55,549 nt of DNA from positions 1 through 55,549 of the forward strand of contig AOLX01000010.1 of assembly GCA_000336895.1 (NCBI GenBank). Direction: 5' to 3'. The stretch's first letter is position 1, and each line of letters opens with the position of its first letter. The stretch comes from Haloarcula argentinensis DSM 12282 (GTDB taxonomy: Archaea; Halobacteriota; Halobacteria; Halobacteriales; Haloarculaceae). A model generated the notes under the pieces. The model made no database searches. It was not told the origin of the DNA and worked only from the letters and a program-made list of their open reading frames with translations. Shown here piece after piece: positions 40,227 through 49,200 of this stretch. Position numbers and translations under genes: made by a program.

Positions 40227-41407
40227 AAGTGATCGTCTCCCCTCTCAGCAGTACCTGTTGGAATCGCTGGGATAGTCTCGTTGGGCCGTATCCGCTCGAG
40301 ATGATATAGCTCATAGAGCGCGATAAGGCAAACAGATGCTCCGACAGCTACGTGGCTGGCTGAGACAGACAGAAGCAATCCAGTCTGTGGCGGTATAACC
40401 AGAAATCTGGCGACTATTATGACAAGAACAAGGATACTGCCAGTCACGGACACGGCCGCCCGTCTCTCTGCCGGCGGAACAACGTGTAAATTATATCCTG
40501 TAACACCACCCAAAATCCCTGTAAAAAATGGCAGTAGTCCAGTCCGTGCAGGAACCACTGTCGTAGCCGAAATGCTCACTAACAATCCGACAATGACACC
40601 AAGTCCCAGTAATACCCTGCCGTACAGCAAAGTCCACCAATGGACAAACATTACAGCAAAGTAGGCAAGAACAACTGTCCCAACCCATAGAGAAAGCATC
40701 CACTCGTTTCGGAACGAAATAATAACTATAAGTGGGACCACAATGACGCCTCCGACACGGAGTCCGTATCGCGACCGAACTCCCTCCGAAAGGAGCATTC
40801 CGAGTGCCAGCAGTCCAACTGCCAGAAAATCAGACATTACAATTGGAACCGTATCAGTGTCGACAACCAGTCCGAACGCATTAGCGATATCCGAGGTTGG
40901 ACTGAGTAATACTGGAGGCAGTGCTCCTGCAAGCGGCGACAATCCAACGAAAATGACCAGTCCAATTCCGACAACACTCAAAAACAACACGATAGCCAGA
41001 CTCCAGACCATGTCTAAGACCCGCTTGTCAGCGTCTATACGGTGGTAGTTGTACGCCGCAATGCCTGGGAGTACGCTCCCGATGAATCCGATTTGTGAGA
41101 GGCCGACACCGATCCCAGCAGCATCTGACAGGATTTTGAACACTAGAACCGGAACAATGGCTCCAATTATCACACTAAGGACGAATAACGGGCGTCCGTA
41201 AACAAGCAGTCTGTTTTTGATAATACGGACCGAAAAATATGCGGCAGCAACACTGGCGATAAACACCGGAAGCGTTGCAAAACTCTGGAGAAAGTACACC
41301 GAAACCAGCGGCACAACGATGACACCACCCAGACGAAGGCCAGCAAGCTGTGCCGCAGCGATACCAAGTACTAAGCCGAGCAACATCACTGCAGTAGCTA
41401 TCAACAT
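40223..41407 (-). CDS. capC: CapC/PgsC membrane protein, internally duplicated
   Basis: 394 residues. Two PgsC-like halves are visible: GLRLGGVIVVPLVSVYFLQS near residue 24 and GLRVGGVIVVPLIVIISFRN near 216. Each is followed by AYFSVRIIKNRLLVYGRPLF or AYFAVMFVHWWTLLYGRVLL and by PGIAAYNYH or GGVTGYNLH. A single PgsC is about 150 residues with four to five helices, so this is a fused tandem. It forms the membrane part of the synthase with CapB. As first gene of the operon, its promoter lies in 41408-41640. Confidence 0.9.
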   Translation of the reverse strand: MLIATAVMLLGLVLGIAAAQLAGLRLGGVIVVPLVSVYFLQSFATLPVFIASVAAAYFSVRIIKNRLLVYGRPLFVLSVIIGAIVPVLVFKILSDAAGIGVGLSQIGFIGSVLPGIAAYNYHRIDADKRVLDMVWSLAIVLFLSVVGIGLVIFVGLSPLAGALPPVLLSPTSDIANAFGLVVDTDTVPIVMSDFLAVGLLALGMLLSEGVRSRYGLRVGGVIVVPLIVIISFRNEWMLSLWVGTVVLAYFAVMFVHWWTLLYGRVLLGLGVIVGLLVSISATTVVPARTGLLPFFTGILGGVTGYNLHVVPPAERRAAVSVTGSILVLVIIVARFLVIPPQTGLLLSVSASHVAVGASVCLIALYELYHLERIRPNETIPAIPTGTAERGDDHL

Positions 41408-41666
41408 ACTAGTTATTTTTCCGCACTACATTCAGCGGGGATTCACTACAGTCTATACAGTAATTTTGTCTTTACAAATAAACAGATTTCGGATGGGCAT
41501 CCCCGCGACTGAAATGGATTTGCATAGAATAAGGATTAGTTACCACCGGCCCTTCGCTCGTGACCTGACAGACCGTTCGATAGGAAGTCTCAATATGTGT
41601 CTATATTTATCAATATAAAACAACCACTTGACCACTTTCATTGGAACGCCTCTCAACATCCAGAAG
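41408..41666 (-). promoter_or_regulatory. Upstream region of capC
   Basis: AT-rich non-coding DNA. On the minus strand TTTATTTGTAAAGAC and a later AAAAATAAC are possible promoter elements. No operator palindrome was recognised. Confidence 0.35.
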
Positions 41667-41711
41667 CTCACAAGGTGGGGTCTCCTTATCGTCAGACTAG
41701 GATTGCTCTAG
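41667..41711. repeat. Right direct repeat flanking the polyglutamate cassette
   Basis: CTCACAAGG, TTATCGTCAGACTAGGATTG and CTCTA repeat the 36712-36762 sequence. The segment includes the stop codon of the 41697-41942 gene. Confidence 0.75.
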
Positions 41712-41942
41712 CAGCTCGACCCATTCGGGAGCGGCGTCGTGGGTGCCACCGTAGATCGAGTTCTCAGGATACTGGTCGTCGTCAACCTCGACAGCAACGA
41801 TCACGTTGCCGCCGGAGCGCGAGATACCAGATACGGTTCCAATGACCTCATCGAGTGGGCTGTTGCCGTCTGTCCAGTCAACTCGGACGCGGTCACCGCG
41901 GCCGAACCCATACTCCTCGAAGGAAGGTGCTGTAGTACTCAT
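41697..41942 (-). CDS. Small KOW/SH3-like protein
   Basis: 81 residues from MSTTAPSFEEYGFGRGDRVR. GDRVRVDWTDGNSPLDEVIG followed by TVSGISRSGGNVIVAVEVDD is the pattern of a small beta-barrel. It is acidic and soluble. A decayed copy of its 3' end lies at 36747-36832, on the other side of the capABC cassette. Function unknown. Confidence 0.65.
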   Translation of the reverse strand: MSTTAPSFEEYGFGRGDRVRVDWTDGNSPLDEVIGTVSGISRSGGNVIVAVEVDDDQYPENSIYGGTHDAAPEWVELLEQS

Positions 41943-42026
41943 GATCTCCTCCAGCCACAAGGAGACACAAAATCGCCCGTATGCCGGCCAGAGCGCTGAT
42001 GTCTTTCGCTGAGATAAGAAGAGCTA

Positions 42027-42170
42027 ATGACTGAGCTTCGGGTCCGGAAACCCGATGGCCGGACAACCGTCTCCTTTCCCAACACAGTCGAGTCAATCCC
42101 GGCTGCTAGTGGGAAAGCCGATGGCCAGCTGTGTCTAACTCTTAGCAAGGACTCACTGTTATTCAAATAA
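42027..42170 (+). CDS. Small protein, truncated paralogue of the 52.0-kb gene
   Basis: 47 residues: MTELRVRKPDGRTTVSFPNT, then ESIPAASGKADGQLCLTLSK and LLFK. The alignment with 52042-52293 (LRAHKPDSWTIASFLED, GRKFDGQLCLNLTG) is continuous, but this copy stops where the other continues for 40 residues. It may be a C-terminally truncated gene. Confidence 0.5.
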   Translation: MTELRVRKPDGRTTVSFPNTVESIPAASGKADGQLCLTLSKDSLLFK

Positions 42171-42543
42171 TTCTGTGCCCACCGATAGATCGGCTGTCCA
42201 AGCCAGGACCATTGTTCGGCGCCCTGTCAAGCTTCTCCAAAGCGTTTGTCTATCGTAGCAGCCGCGACATCCGCCTCCCCACGAGTTCATCAGGCAATCG
42301 AAAGTTGATCTGGGTCGCCACTTATGTAGTTATAACAATAATTTCATAAATATCCGGGAGCGCCGCTCAGGCTGGAGCGGTTGTTCTGGGTTTATTTTTG
42401 AGGCACCACTGAGAACGTATCTTTGACTAGTCCCGTGAGCTCTGCTACGCCTGTGACAGTGGATTAGTGTGGCCGTGCCACTCAAAGTGTCAGCGGGTAT
42501 GTTCAGGAACCACCGCAACCCATGTGAAAATGCTTTCAGTAGC
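42171..42543. other. Gene-free stretch with a dispersed repeat
   Basis: No gene. At 42501-42524 GTTCAGGAACCACCGCAACC is followed by CATG, matching 32202-32224 and, less fully, 11727-11742. This is a third copy of the end of the duplicated-unit flank, without the genes. Confidence 0.6.
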
Positions 42544-43308
42544 CTATGTATTCGATTTGATTCGCTCGAACAATGTTTCCACTTGATCGACAAACCATTG
42601 TGCACTGCGGTTACGCGGACGAGATTCAGCCACTGAAACCGTCGCTTGAACGCATCCTGGCGTGCCAGACATAACGACAATCCTGTCCGAGAGCGCAACG
42701 GCTTCCTCAATATCATGGGTTACGAACAACACGGTCTTATCCGTGTCACGCCAAATATGGATAAGTTCATGTTGCAGTTGTCGGCGAGTCTGCATATCTA
42801 CGCTCCCAAACGGCTCGTCCATCAAGAGGATATCTGGGTCCACAGCCAGTGCACGCGCAAGACCGACTCGCTGTTTCATACCACCTGAGAGTTCTTTCGG
42901 GTAGGCGTCAGCAAAATTAGACAATCCAATAACCTCGAGCATCTCTTGGACTCGGTCCTGCCGCTCAGCATCCGGGACTCCCTGCTCTACCAATCCGAAA
43001 GCGACGTTTTCCCGGACTGTCAGCCACGGAAACAGGTGGTACGCCTGAAACACCGTCCCTCGATTCGGGTCAGGGCCTTGAACTAGCTTCCCCGCGACTG
43101 TGATGTCACCGTCTGTTGGTGATTCCAGCCCACTCACAAGTCTGAGGAGCGTTGTCTTCCCACAACCTGACGGGCCAAGCACGGTGACGAACTCACCAGA
43201 TGAGACACTCAGTGATATCTCACGGAGTGCTGTAGTGGTCCCACCCTCACCCTCGTACTGTTTGGAGACCCCATCGATGGTGATTGCCGCATCATTATGG
43301 TCTCTCAT
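42544..43308 (-). CDS. ABC transporter ATPase (nitrate/sulfonate/taurine type)
   Basis: 254 residues from MRDHNDAAITIDGVSK. Walker A GPSGCGKTT, Q-loop FQAYHLFPW, signature LSGGMKQR, Walker B ILLMDEPFGSVD and switch FVTHD are all intact. It powers the permease encoded just upstream, whose stop it overlaps (ATGA). Sequence details (GTVFQAYHLFPWLTVRENVA) match the SsuB/TauB/NrtD group. Confidence 0.92.
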   Translation of the reverse strand: MRDHNDAAITIDGVSKQYEGEGGTTTALREISLSVSSGEFVTVLGPSGCGKTTLLRLVSGLESPTDGDITVAGKLVQGPDPNRGTVFQAYHLFPWLTVRENVAFGLVEQGVPDAERQDRVQEMLEVIGLSNFADAYPKELSGGMKQRVGLARALAVDPDILLMDEPFGSVDMQTRRQLQHELIHIWRDTDKTVLFVTHDIEEAVALSDRIVVMSGTPGCVQATVSVAESRPRNRSAQWFVDQVETLFERIKSNT

Positions 43309-44129
43309 TGTTGCCAGTCGAGGAGGTAGGAACGAACTCGGCGCACGGCCCAATCGCTGAGTAGGAATACCACGCTAATCACCAACATGTACGCGATGCT
43401 GCGCGCCATCGCGAGGTTGTTCGCACTCGTGATGATCTCGTACCCGACACCGGGTGCACCGAACAATTCGGCTGCAATCACCATCATCCAGCACTGTCCG
43501 ACGCTCGTACGGACTCCAGTCAGAATCCCCGGTAATGCATCTGGGATGACAACCCGCCACAGCAGCCGGCGATTACTATCAACACCCAGCGTCGTAGCGA
43601 CCTCTATCAGGTCACGTGAGGTACTCTCTACCCCCTCGTACGCATTATAGAACGTAATCCAAAATGCACCGATGAACACAATAAATGCCGCACCGGTGTG
43701 ACCGAGCCCAAGCCAAATGATGGCGAACACGATCCACGCCAGTGGTGGAATCGGCCTAAGCACCCGCACGACGGGTGTAAGGGCGGCATCAATGACCAGA
43801 CTCCAGCCCATCCCGATGCCAAGCAGACCGCCAGCCACAATCCCAACAGCGACACCGGGAATATAGTGGAGGAGACTCTCACCGAGATGAACAAGCAATT
43901 CACCGCTAACCAGCTCCGCCCACAGTGCACCTGCCACCTCGCCGGGTGTCGGCAACAGGTACGATGGAACTTCACGACCCCCCGCCCACCAGACTGCCAG
44001 AAACCCAGCAGTTCCCACAAATCCATACCACAGCCGTGTCAGATTCCATTCTCGGCCGAACGCAGTCGTGGTTGTCGGCTGAGAGCGGATACCGGACGAG
44101 TCCGCTACTGGATCAAATTCAGTGGCCAT
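43305..44129 (-). CDS. ABC transporter permease (SsuC/TauC type)
   Basis: 274 residues from MATEFDPVADSSGIRSQ, two bases after the binding-protein stop. About six hydrophobic helices. The inner-membrane EAA loop appears as EVATTLGVDSNRRLLWRVVI then PDALPGILTGVR, the contact with the ATPase. Conserved RPIPPLAWIVFAIIWLGLGH is typical of the sulfonate/nitrate/taurine permease group. Confidence 0.92.
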   Translation of the reverse strand: MATEFDPVADSSGIRSQPTTTTAFGREWNLTRLWYGFVGTAGFLAVWWAGGREVPSYLLPTPGEVAGALWAELVSGELLVHLGESLLHYIPGVAVGIVAGGLLGIGMGWSLVIDAALTPVVRVLRPIPPLAWIVFAIIWLGLGHTGAAFIVFIGAFWITFYNAYEGVESTSRDLIEVATTLGVDSNRRLLWRVVIPDALPGILTGVRTSVGQCWMMVIAAELFGAPGVGYEIITSANNLAMARSIAYMLVISVVFLLSDWAVRRVRSYLLDWQQ

Positions 44130-44130
44130 C

Positions 44131-45219
44131 CTATTCGGCGATGTTGTCGTAGAGTGACTGCTCAAAGATTGCGTCGTTAGACACTCCACTATCGATCTGG
44201 CCGAGGCTCTCCATCTGCGCAACGAAAAGCTGCGTACTCTCTGTAATCTGTGCCGGGTCGCTGATGTAGTTCGAGGCCTTCGACGTGAGGGCTTTCTGAG
44301 CAATCTTCGTCGGAAGTTTGTCTCCTTTGGCCTTGCTCACGGCCTCTGCAGCGACAGTCGGTTGTTTTTGAATGGTTTCAGTGGCACGTGAGTGTTGGGC
44401 TACAACAGACTTCGCGATGTCCGGATGATCGTTCCAGAGGCGGTCATGCATGAACATGACGCCGCCCGGCTGACCAGACATGAATGAGCCTGCCCACGTG
44501 ATGCGCTCATAGGGTGCGTCTCTCTGTTCAAGCGCAGTTGGGATGGGTTCCATGATGACAGTGCCATCAACATTCCCAGAGAGTAACGAGCGTTTGACGG
44601 GGCTACCACCAGCCATTGGCTCAATGTCGACAAGGTCTGGGGAGATTCCGAGTTCCTCGCGGAGCCAATATTGGAGGAGGATAAACGCGACACTGCCCTT
44701 TGGGAAGGTGCTGAATTTGAATTTCCGCCCTTTCTCCTCGCGGAACATCTGGAAAGCGTCGGCACCGTGTTCATCCCAGAGAGCAGCGAAGTCTTCGTGA
44801 GCGAACACAACAAACCCGTTCTTATGATTGGCTGCCGTGACTTTTCCCGGGACATCCTTACTTTTCATCTTGATCACAGGAGTGATGCCCATGAATGCAA
44901 GGTCAATGTCACCGTCGGAATACGCTGAAACGATGGTGAGGCCCTTGTTAGCGAAGTTTGTAGACTCGATGTCGGGGTCTAGCTCCTCAAAGTATCCTTC
45001 TTGATTCATCACGTGGTACTGGAGGAACGGGAACGGCGGCTTGAATGCAATGCTGAGGGTATCCATCGAGTTCCCACCGAGCACAGACGTACACCCAGAG
45101 AGAGCGGTAAGTGTACTTGCACCGACTGCTGCGCCGGTTTTCCCGAGGAACTGGCGTCGGCTCCCGGTAGGTGTTTCCTCGGACCGATCCGAATTGTTAG
45201 GCTTGCCTAAATTAGTCAT
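44131..45219 (-). CDS. ABC substrate-binding lipoprotein, NMT1/SsuA-like
   Basis: 362 residues from MTNLGKPNNSDRSEET. A Tat lipoprotein signal is clear (SRRQFLGKTGAAVGASTLTA, then LSGCTS). The mature part has FKPPFPFLQYHVMNQEGYFE, DIDLAFMGITPVI and GNVDGTVIMEPIPTALEQ, typical of periplasmic-binding-like NMT1/SsuA proteins. The ligand is unknown: family members bind sulfonates, nitrate, pyrimidines or other small molecules. The start is chosen because TATA (ATTATTTTAAC) is about 26 bases upstream, a leaderless layout, and because the DtxR-type boxes overlap it. Confidence 0.88.
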   Translation of the reverse strand: MTNLGKPNNSDRSEETPTGSRRQFLGKTGAAVGASTLTALSGCTSVLGGNSMDTLSIAFKPPFPFLQYHVMNQEGYFEELDPDIESTNFANKGLTIVSAYSDGDIDLAFMGITPVIKMKSKDVPGKVTAANHKNGFVVFAHEDFAALWDEHGADAFQMFREEKGRKFKFSTFPKGSVAFILLQYWLREELGISPDLVDIEPMAGGSPVKRSLLSGNVDGTVIMEPIPTALEQRDAPYERITWAGSFMSGQPGGVMFMHDRLWNDHPDIAKSVVAQHSRATETIQKQPTVAAEAVSKAKGDKLPTKIAQKALTSKASNYISDPAQITESTQLFVAQMESLGQIDSGVSNDAIFEQSLYDNIAE

Positions 45220-45225
45220 ACCTAA
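45197..45225. promoter_or_regulatory. Tandem DtxR/Idr-type operator at the ABC operon start
   Basis: TTAGGCTTGCCTAA (45197-45210) is a perfect TTAGGC-NN-GCCTAA palindrome. TTAGTCATACCTAA (45212-45225) is a second, weaker copy one base away. They cover the ATG and first codons of the binding-protein gene, which for a leaderless transcript is the transcription start. DtxR/MntR/Idr-type metal regulators bind this motif form, so metal-dependent repression is expected. Confidence 0.75.
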
Positions 45226-45329
45226 AAAGAGTGGACAGTAGTTAAAATAATCTTTCCTTTCAACCGAGGATAATATATGAAGGCACCGCACGGTCAGATG
45301 CATTATGAGCGGGCTGTCCCGGGATCAGA

Positions 45330-46217
45330 TCAGCTCTGAGTCCGGGCCGCCAGCACAGCAAGTCCCACTCCAACCACGGCTCCCATTATCCCAAATCCGG
45401 GCCCACTTCCGTCTGTTGATTCAGGTCCACTACTACGGCGGTCAGTCGATGCCGTAGCCGCATCTTGGGTTGTACTGTCAGTCGTGAAGGTCGAGACAGC
45501 CGTTTCAGTAGTCACATTCTGGTTTTCGGCCTCATCATCGGCATTACTGCTTCCACTGCTGTCGTCATTCTCGTCAGTATCGTCGCTACTGCCGTCGTCA
45601 GTGGGTGGAAGTCCACCGCCACCGGTGTCGTTATTCCCGCCAGTATCGTCGCTCTCACCGTCGTCAGCGGGAGGACTGCCACCGCCGCCGCTGTCGTCAT
45701 TCCCGCCGAGATCGCCGCTACCGCCGTCGTCAGCGGGAGGGCTGCCACCGCCATCGCTGTCGTCCGCCCCATCGGTTTCTTCATCCGGGGGAGCAGGGTC
45801 AGTCGTTCCATCATCGGCGCCGGCGCTCGCCGGCGCTTTGAGGTCGAGGTTCATTATGCTTCCACTCGACCATTCTGCAGTCTGGTTTACTTTCACATCG
45901 TTTACGTAGAATATGACAGTCGCACCGGCATCGCTGCGAGTGCCATTGACTGCAAGTTTTTCGGCAACAACGCTACTGCCGCCGAACGCCCCCGTATATT
46001 CTGTAACGAGGGTCCCCCGACGTTCGCCATCAATCTTGGCTGTAATTTCCGTGCCTGCCGGGGCGGGCTCGCCGTCAATCGTCACGTTTCCATAGTAGGC
46101 GGCTGGCGTTGGCGGCGGGTCTGCACCCGCGGCTGGCGTCGCAAAGACAGCACCACCGCTGCATACGACTAAGCCTACCATCATCAGGGCTGCAACGAAC
46201 CGAATGTGTCGTGTCAT
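45330..46217 (-). CDS. PGF-CTERM surface protein
   Basis: 295 residues. Signal peptide (MTRHIRFVAALMMVGLVVCS ... ATPAAGA), then a strand-rich domain YYGNVTIDGEPAPAGTEITA ... VIFYVNDVKVNQTAEW. A long Gly/Ser/Asp linker of DDGGSGDLGGNDDSGGGG type repeats follows, then the C-terminal GSGPGFGIMGAVVGVGLAVL with ARTQS, a PGF-CTERM signal for archaeosortase processing and lipid anchoring. It follows the giant protease gene by 24 bases and should be co-transcribed. It may be the cell-surface partner of the unanchored protease. Confidence 0.8.
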   Translation of the reverse strand: MTRHIRFVAALMMVGLVVCSGGAVFATPAAGADPPPTPAAYYGNVTIDGEPAPAGTEITAKIDGERRGTLVTEYTGAFGGSSVVAEKLAVNGTRSDAGATVIFYVNDVKVNQTAEWSSGSIMNLDLKAPASAGADDGTTDPAPPDEETDGADDSDGGGSPPADDGGSGDLGGNDDSGGGGSPPADDGESDDTGGNNDTGGGGLPPTDDGSSDDTDENDDSSGSSNADDEAENQNVTTETAVSTFTTDSTTQDAATASTDRRSSGPESTDGSGPGFGIMGAVVGVGLAVLAARTQS

Positions 46218-46241
46218 CGTTGTAGATTAGGTATAATTGCG

Positions 46242-49200
46242 TTAGGATGCTGGCACAGTTGCTGCCGAGCGTGAGTTCGAAACCTGACCGGTTTCGTTGC
46301 CGTCAGCAGTGTGAGTCTTAATACTACCCCTGCGTATACGCTGAACCGCAGTGTCAGCTGCACTCGCAGTCAGATTTCGGTAAGGTGGCGCTGCGTCAGC
46401 AACAATATCAGCTGCCGCCGCTTCAATGTCTGCCATGGATCTATTGCTGTCTTCGGCTGCCACCGCTGTCGTCAAGTTGCGGTAGATGACCTGCGAGAGT
46501 GTTGTCTGTAGCGTCGCATTGTCTACAGAGCCAGTACTTGCTAATACGGTCGAGACTGATACAGAGCCGTTTATTACCGGCCCTTCTTCACCTGTGCCGT
46601 TAGACGCGGTACTGTTTAGTTGATACAGCCTAATACCCTTGTAAAGCTCTGTTTTCGACGGATTTGGACCAACATACGAGGGGAGCGTGCTCTTATTCTC
46701 CACAAACACGAAGTAGCCCTGATACGGACTTGCATCGGGCGCAGTTCCGCTTGAAGCGCTTTGGAACCGGTACGTACCCTCAAAGCTGGTAGCTTGCCCC
46801 GGCTGACTGCTTGGAGCCGTCATCGGTGCAGTTGCCAGAGTCGGTTTAACCGTACCGGCGTCAAAGGCTAAATCAATCCGATTGTACGTTGGTGCACCGA
46901 CAAAGTTCCAGCCCTCAACAAGGGCTGTCTGGGCTGGTGCATTTGGTGAGTCCGTCCCAACATGGTGGGTGATGGTCATCCGACCATCGCTCTCTGCAAC
47001 TACTGCTATACCCTGCAGCGGAGCGACCCGGTCATCTCCGGACAACATTTTCCAAGTTTGTGTATTCGCGTCGAACCCGTAGACTGCACCCTCAAAGCCG
47101 CCACTAAATAGATCAGCGACGGTCTGGTCAGTCGGCCCCGGCACACTCACACTGTAGACCTCGTCTGCTGCCAGCGTGAGGTCAATGCCAAAGCGACTCG
47201 GGTCTGTCGTGTTAACGGCTTCCGGCGGAGCTGTAAGGAATGGTTCATAGACCACGTCACCGCTAACGAAGGAACGGTTGCCCGCTCGCTCCCCGTGATA
47301 GTTCATTGTTGCTCGGAGTGTCGTGTCAAGTCCGCTTCCGAGCGAAGTGTTGGATTCCGAAAGATCGTTGTGATGGATTTCGACTGCTGGTACATCCGCA
47401 CGGTCGACCCAGACACCGTACTCTGCATCGATGTCATTCCAGGCAATCTCACCACCAGTGTTAGTCCCTTCAACATAGACTCCTTCGGAGAGGTTCCAGA
47501 TGTCGTTGTCTACTACCGTTGCGTTTGTCACGAACGCCTCTAACTGGATACCAACAGTGTTTGATGCCGATTCATCCATATCGTGAATCTCATTCTCGCG
47601 GAACTGGATATTGTCCGTCTCGAAGGTCGTGAGGCCAGCCCCGCTGTCGGTGATTTCGTTGCGCTCGACGACCGTATCGGAGGACGTGTACACATCCACG
47701 CCAGAGTCTTGCCCCGAAATAGTCGCGTTAGACACGTGTGCGCTGTCGGCTTCACCAACAGTGACGCCAATGGCCAGCAGACTTGCTCCGTTTGTGATAT
47801 TCACGTCACGGACGACCGCGTTGTGCGCGGTTGATCCAGCGCCACCGATAAGGACACCATGTGCGGCGCCACTAACCGAAACATCCTGAATCGTCGCATT
47901 CATTCGTTCCACAGCGATGCCGTCAGGGGCGGCTCCCTTGGCAGTGACATCAAGTTGCTCAACAGTCACATTTGGCGCGTCCACATGAACAACGGGGTCG
48001 TAGAACCCAGGTATGTTCGCCTCAATAGTCGGTCGCGCCGCCGCATCATGGGCGGTTAGTGTCATGCCAGGTGTCGTGACTTCAATGGGCTTCGTATACG
48101 TTCCTGGTGCGACTTCGACAGTCGTCCCAGGTGGGGCCAAGTCGATTGCTCCTTGGATCGTGTCCACGTCTTCAGGGACAACGAGTGGTTTTTCGTAGGC
48201 CGCAGTCTGTCCGCTGAGCAGTTCGACAGTCTCGTTATCGCCGTCAGCAGTAACGGAAAGACCAACACTACCAACGATATCTCTAGACGTGTTTATTCTG
48301 ATAGTTACGGCATCAGTGTCGTCTGAGACACTGTGCCATTCCCCAAACTCTCGTTCAGTCCCATTTACGGATAATGAGATATCCGATTTTGTGAGCGTCG
48401 TCGACTCCGTTAGCGTGACGTTTAGACGGTCAAGGTCATCGGCGGCGACCTCAACGCTGAACGAGTCCCCTGGCGAGACGTGTGCTGGCTGTGTGGAAGC
48501 AAACCAGGCCGGTGGCTTGCTGTTGACGTACATAACAGCGTTGCCCAGTATTGCGTTCGCATCATGGGACATGTGTGAGCTTCGAACTGTAGATGTGCGG
48601 CCAAGCGATGAGAGCAATACGGACTGTGTCGACTCATCAATGGCAATACCAGTGCCAGACGTATCGCTACCATCACCTACTGTTGCGAGTGTTGTCCCCT
48701 GATATCGGTCGAACCACGCGATATCACCTCGGGACTGGTTGTGAATCTGTACGCGCTCTCCAGCGCTAGCTACCCCGTCAAACAGTGGGTGGCCCGTCAC
48801 TACTTCAAACGCTGGCCGGTCGTTCTGTGTCGATTGCCCAGTGACGACCGGATTCTGTGTTGCGCTTGAGAGTGCTGTGATTCCATTGCTTGCCGCACCC
48901 CACTGGTCAAGATAGACAACGCCAGTGTCAGGATGATCGGTTGCTGCTACGAACGCTTCAACATCGACACCCGAGCTAACTTGATTGACGACGAGAACAT
49001 CATAATTGTCGGTTTCTGCCATCGCCTCCTCAGGTGTAATGACAGACACGAAGTACTCGTCGGGGACATTTGTGTCAACTGCAGTCTGAACTTGGTTAGC
49101 GTACTCCGAACCAGTGCTGTCCACAACACCAACGTATACCGGATCGGGCACAACATTCGTCGGACCGGTCGTTAACGTCACTGTGTCTCCAAGGCCGGAC

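Noticed and set aside
45465..46172. Long plus-strand frames opposite the PGF-CTERM gene and opposite the Thr/Pro repeats at 50935-51615
   Set aside because: They are antisense shadows of low-complexity coding sequence, with Val/Ser-rich or repetitive translations and no start signals.
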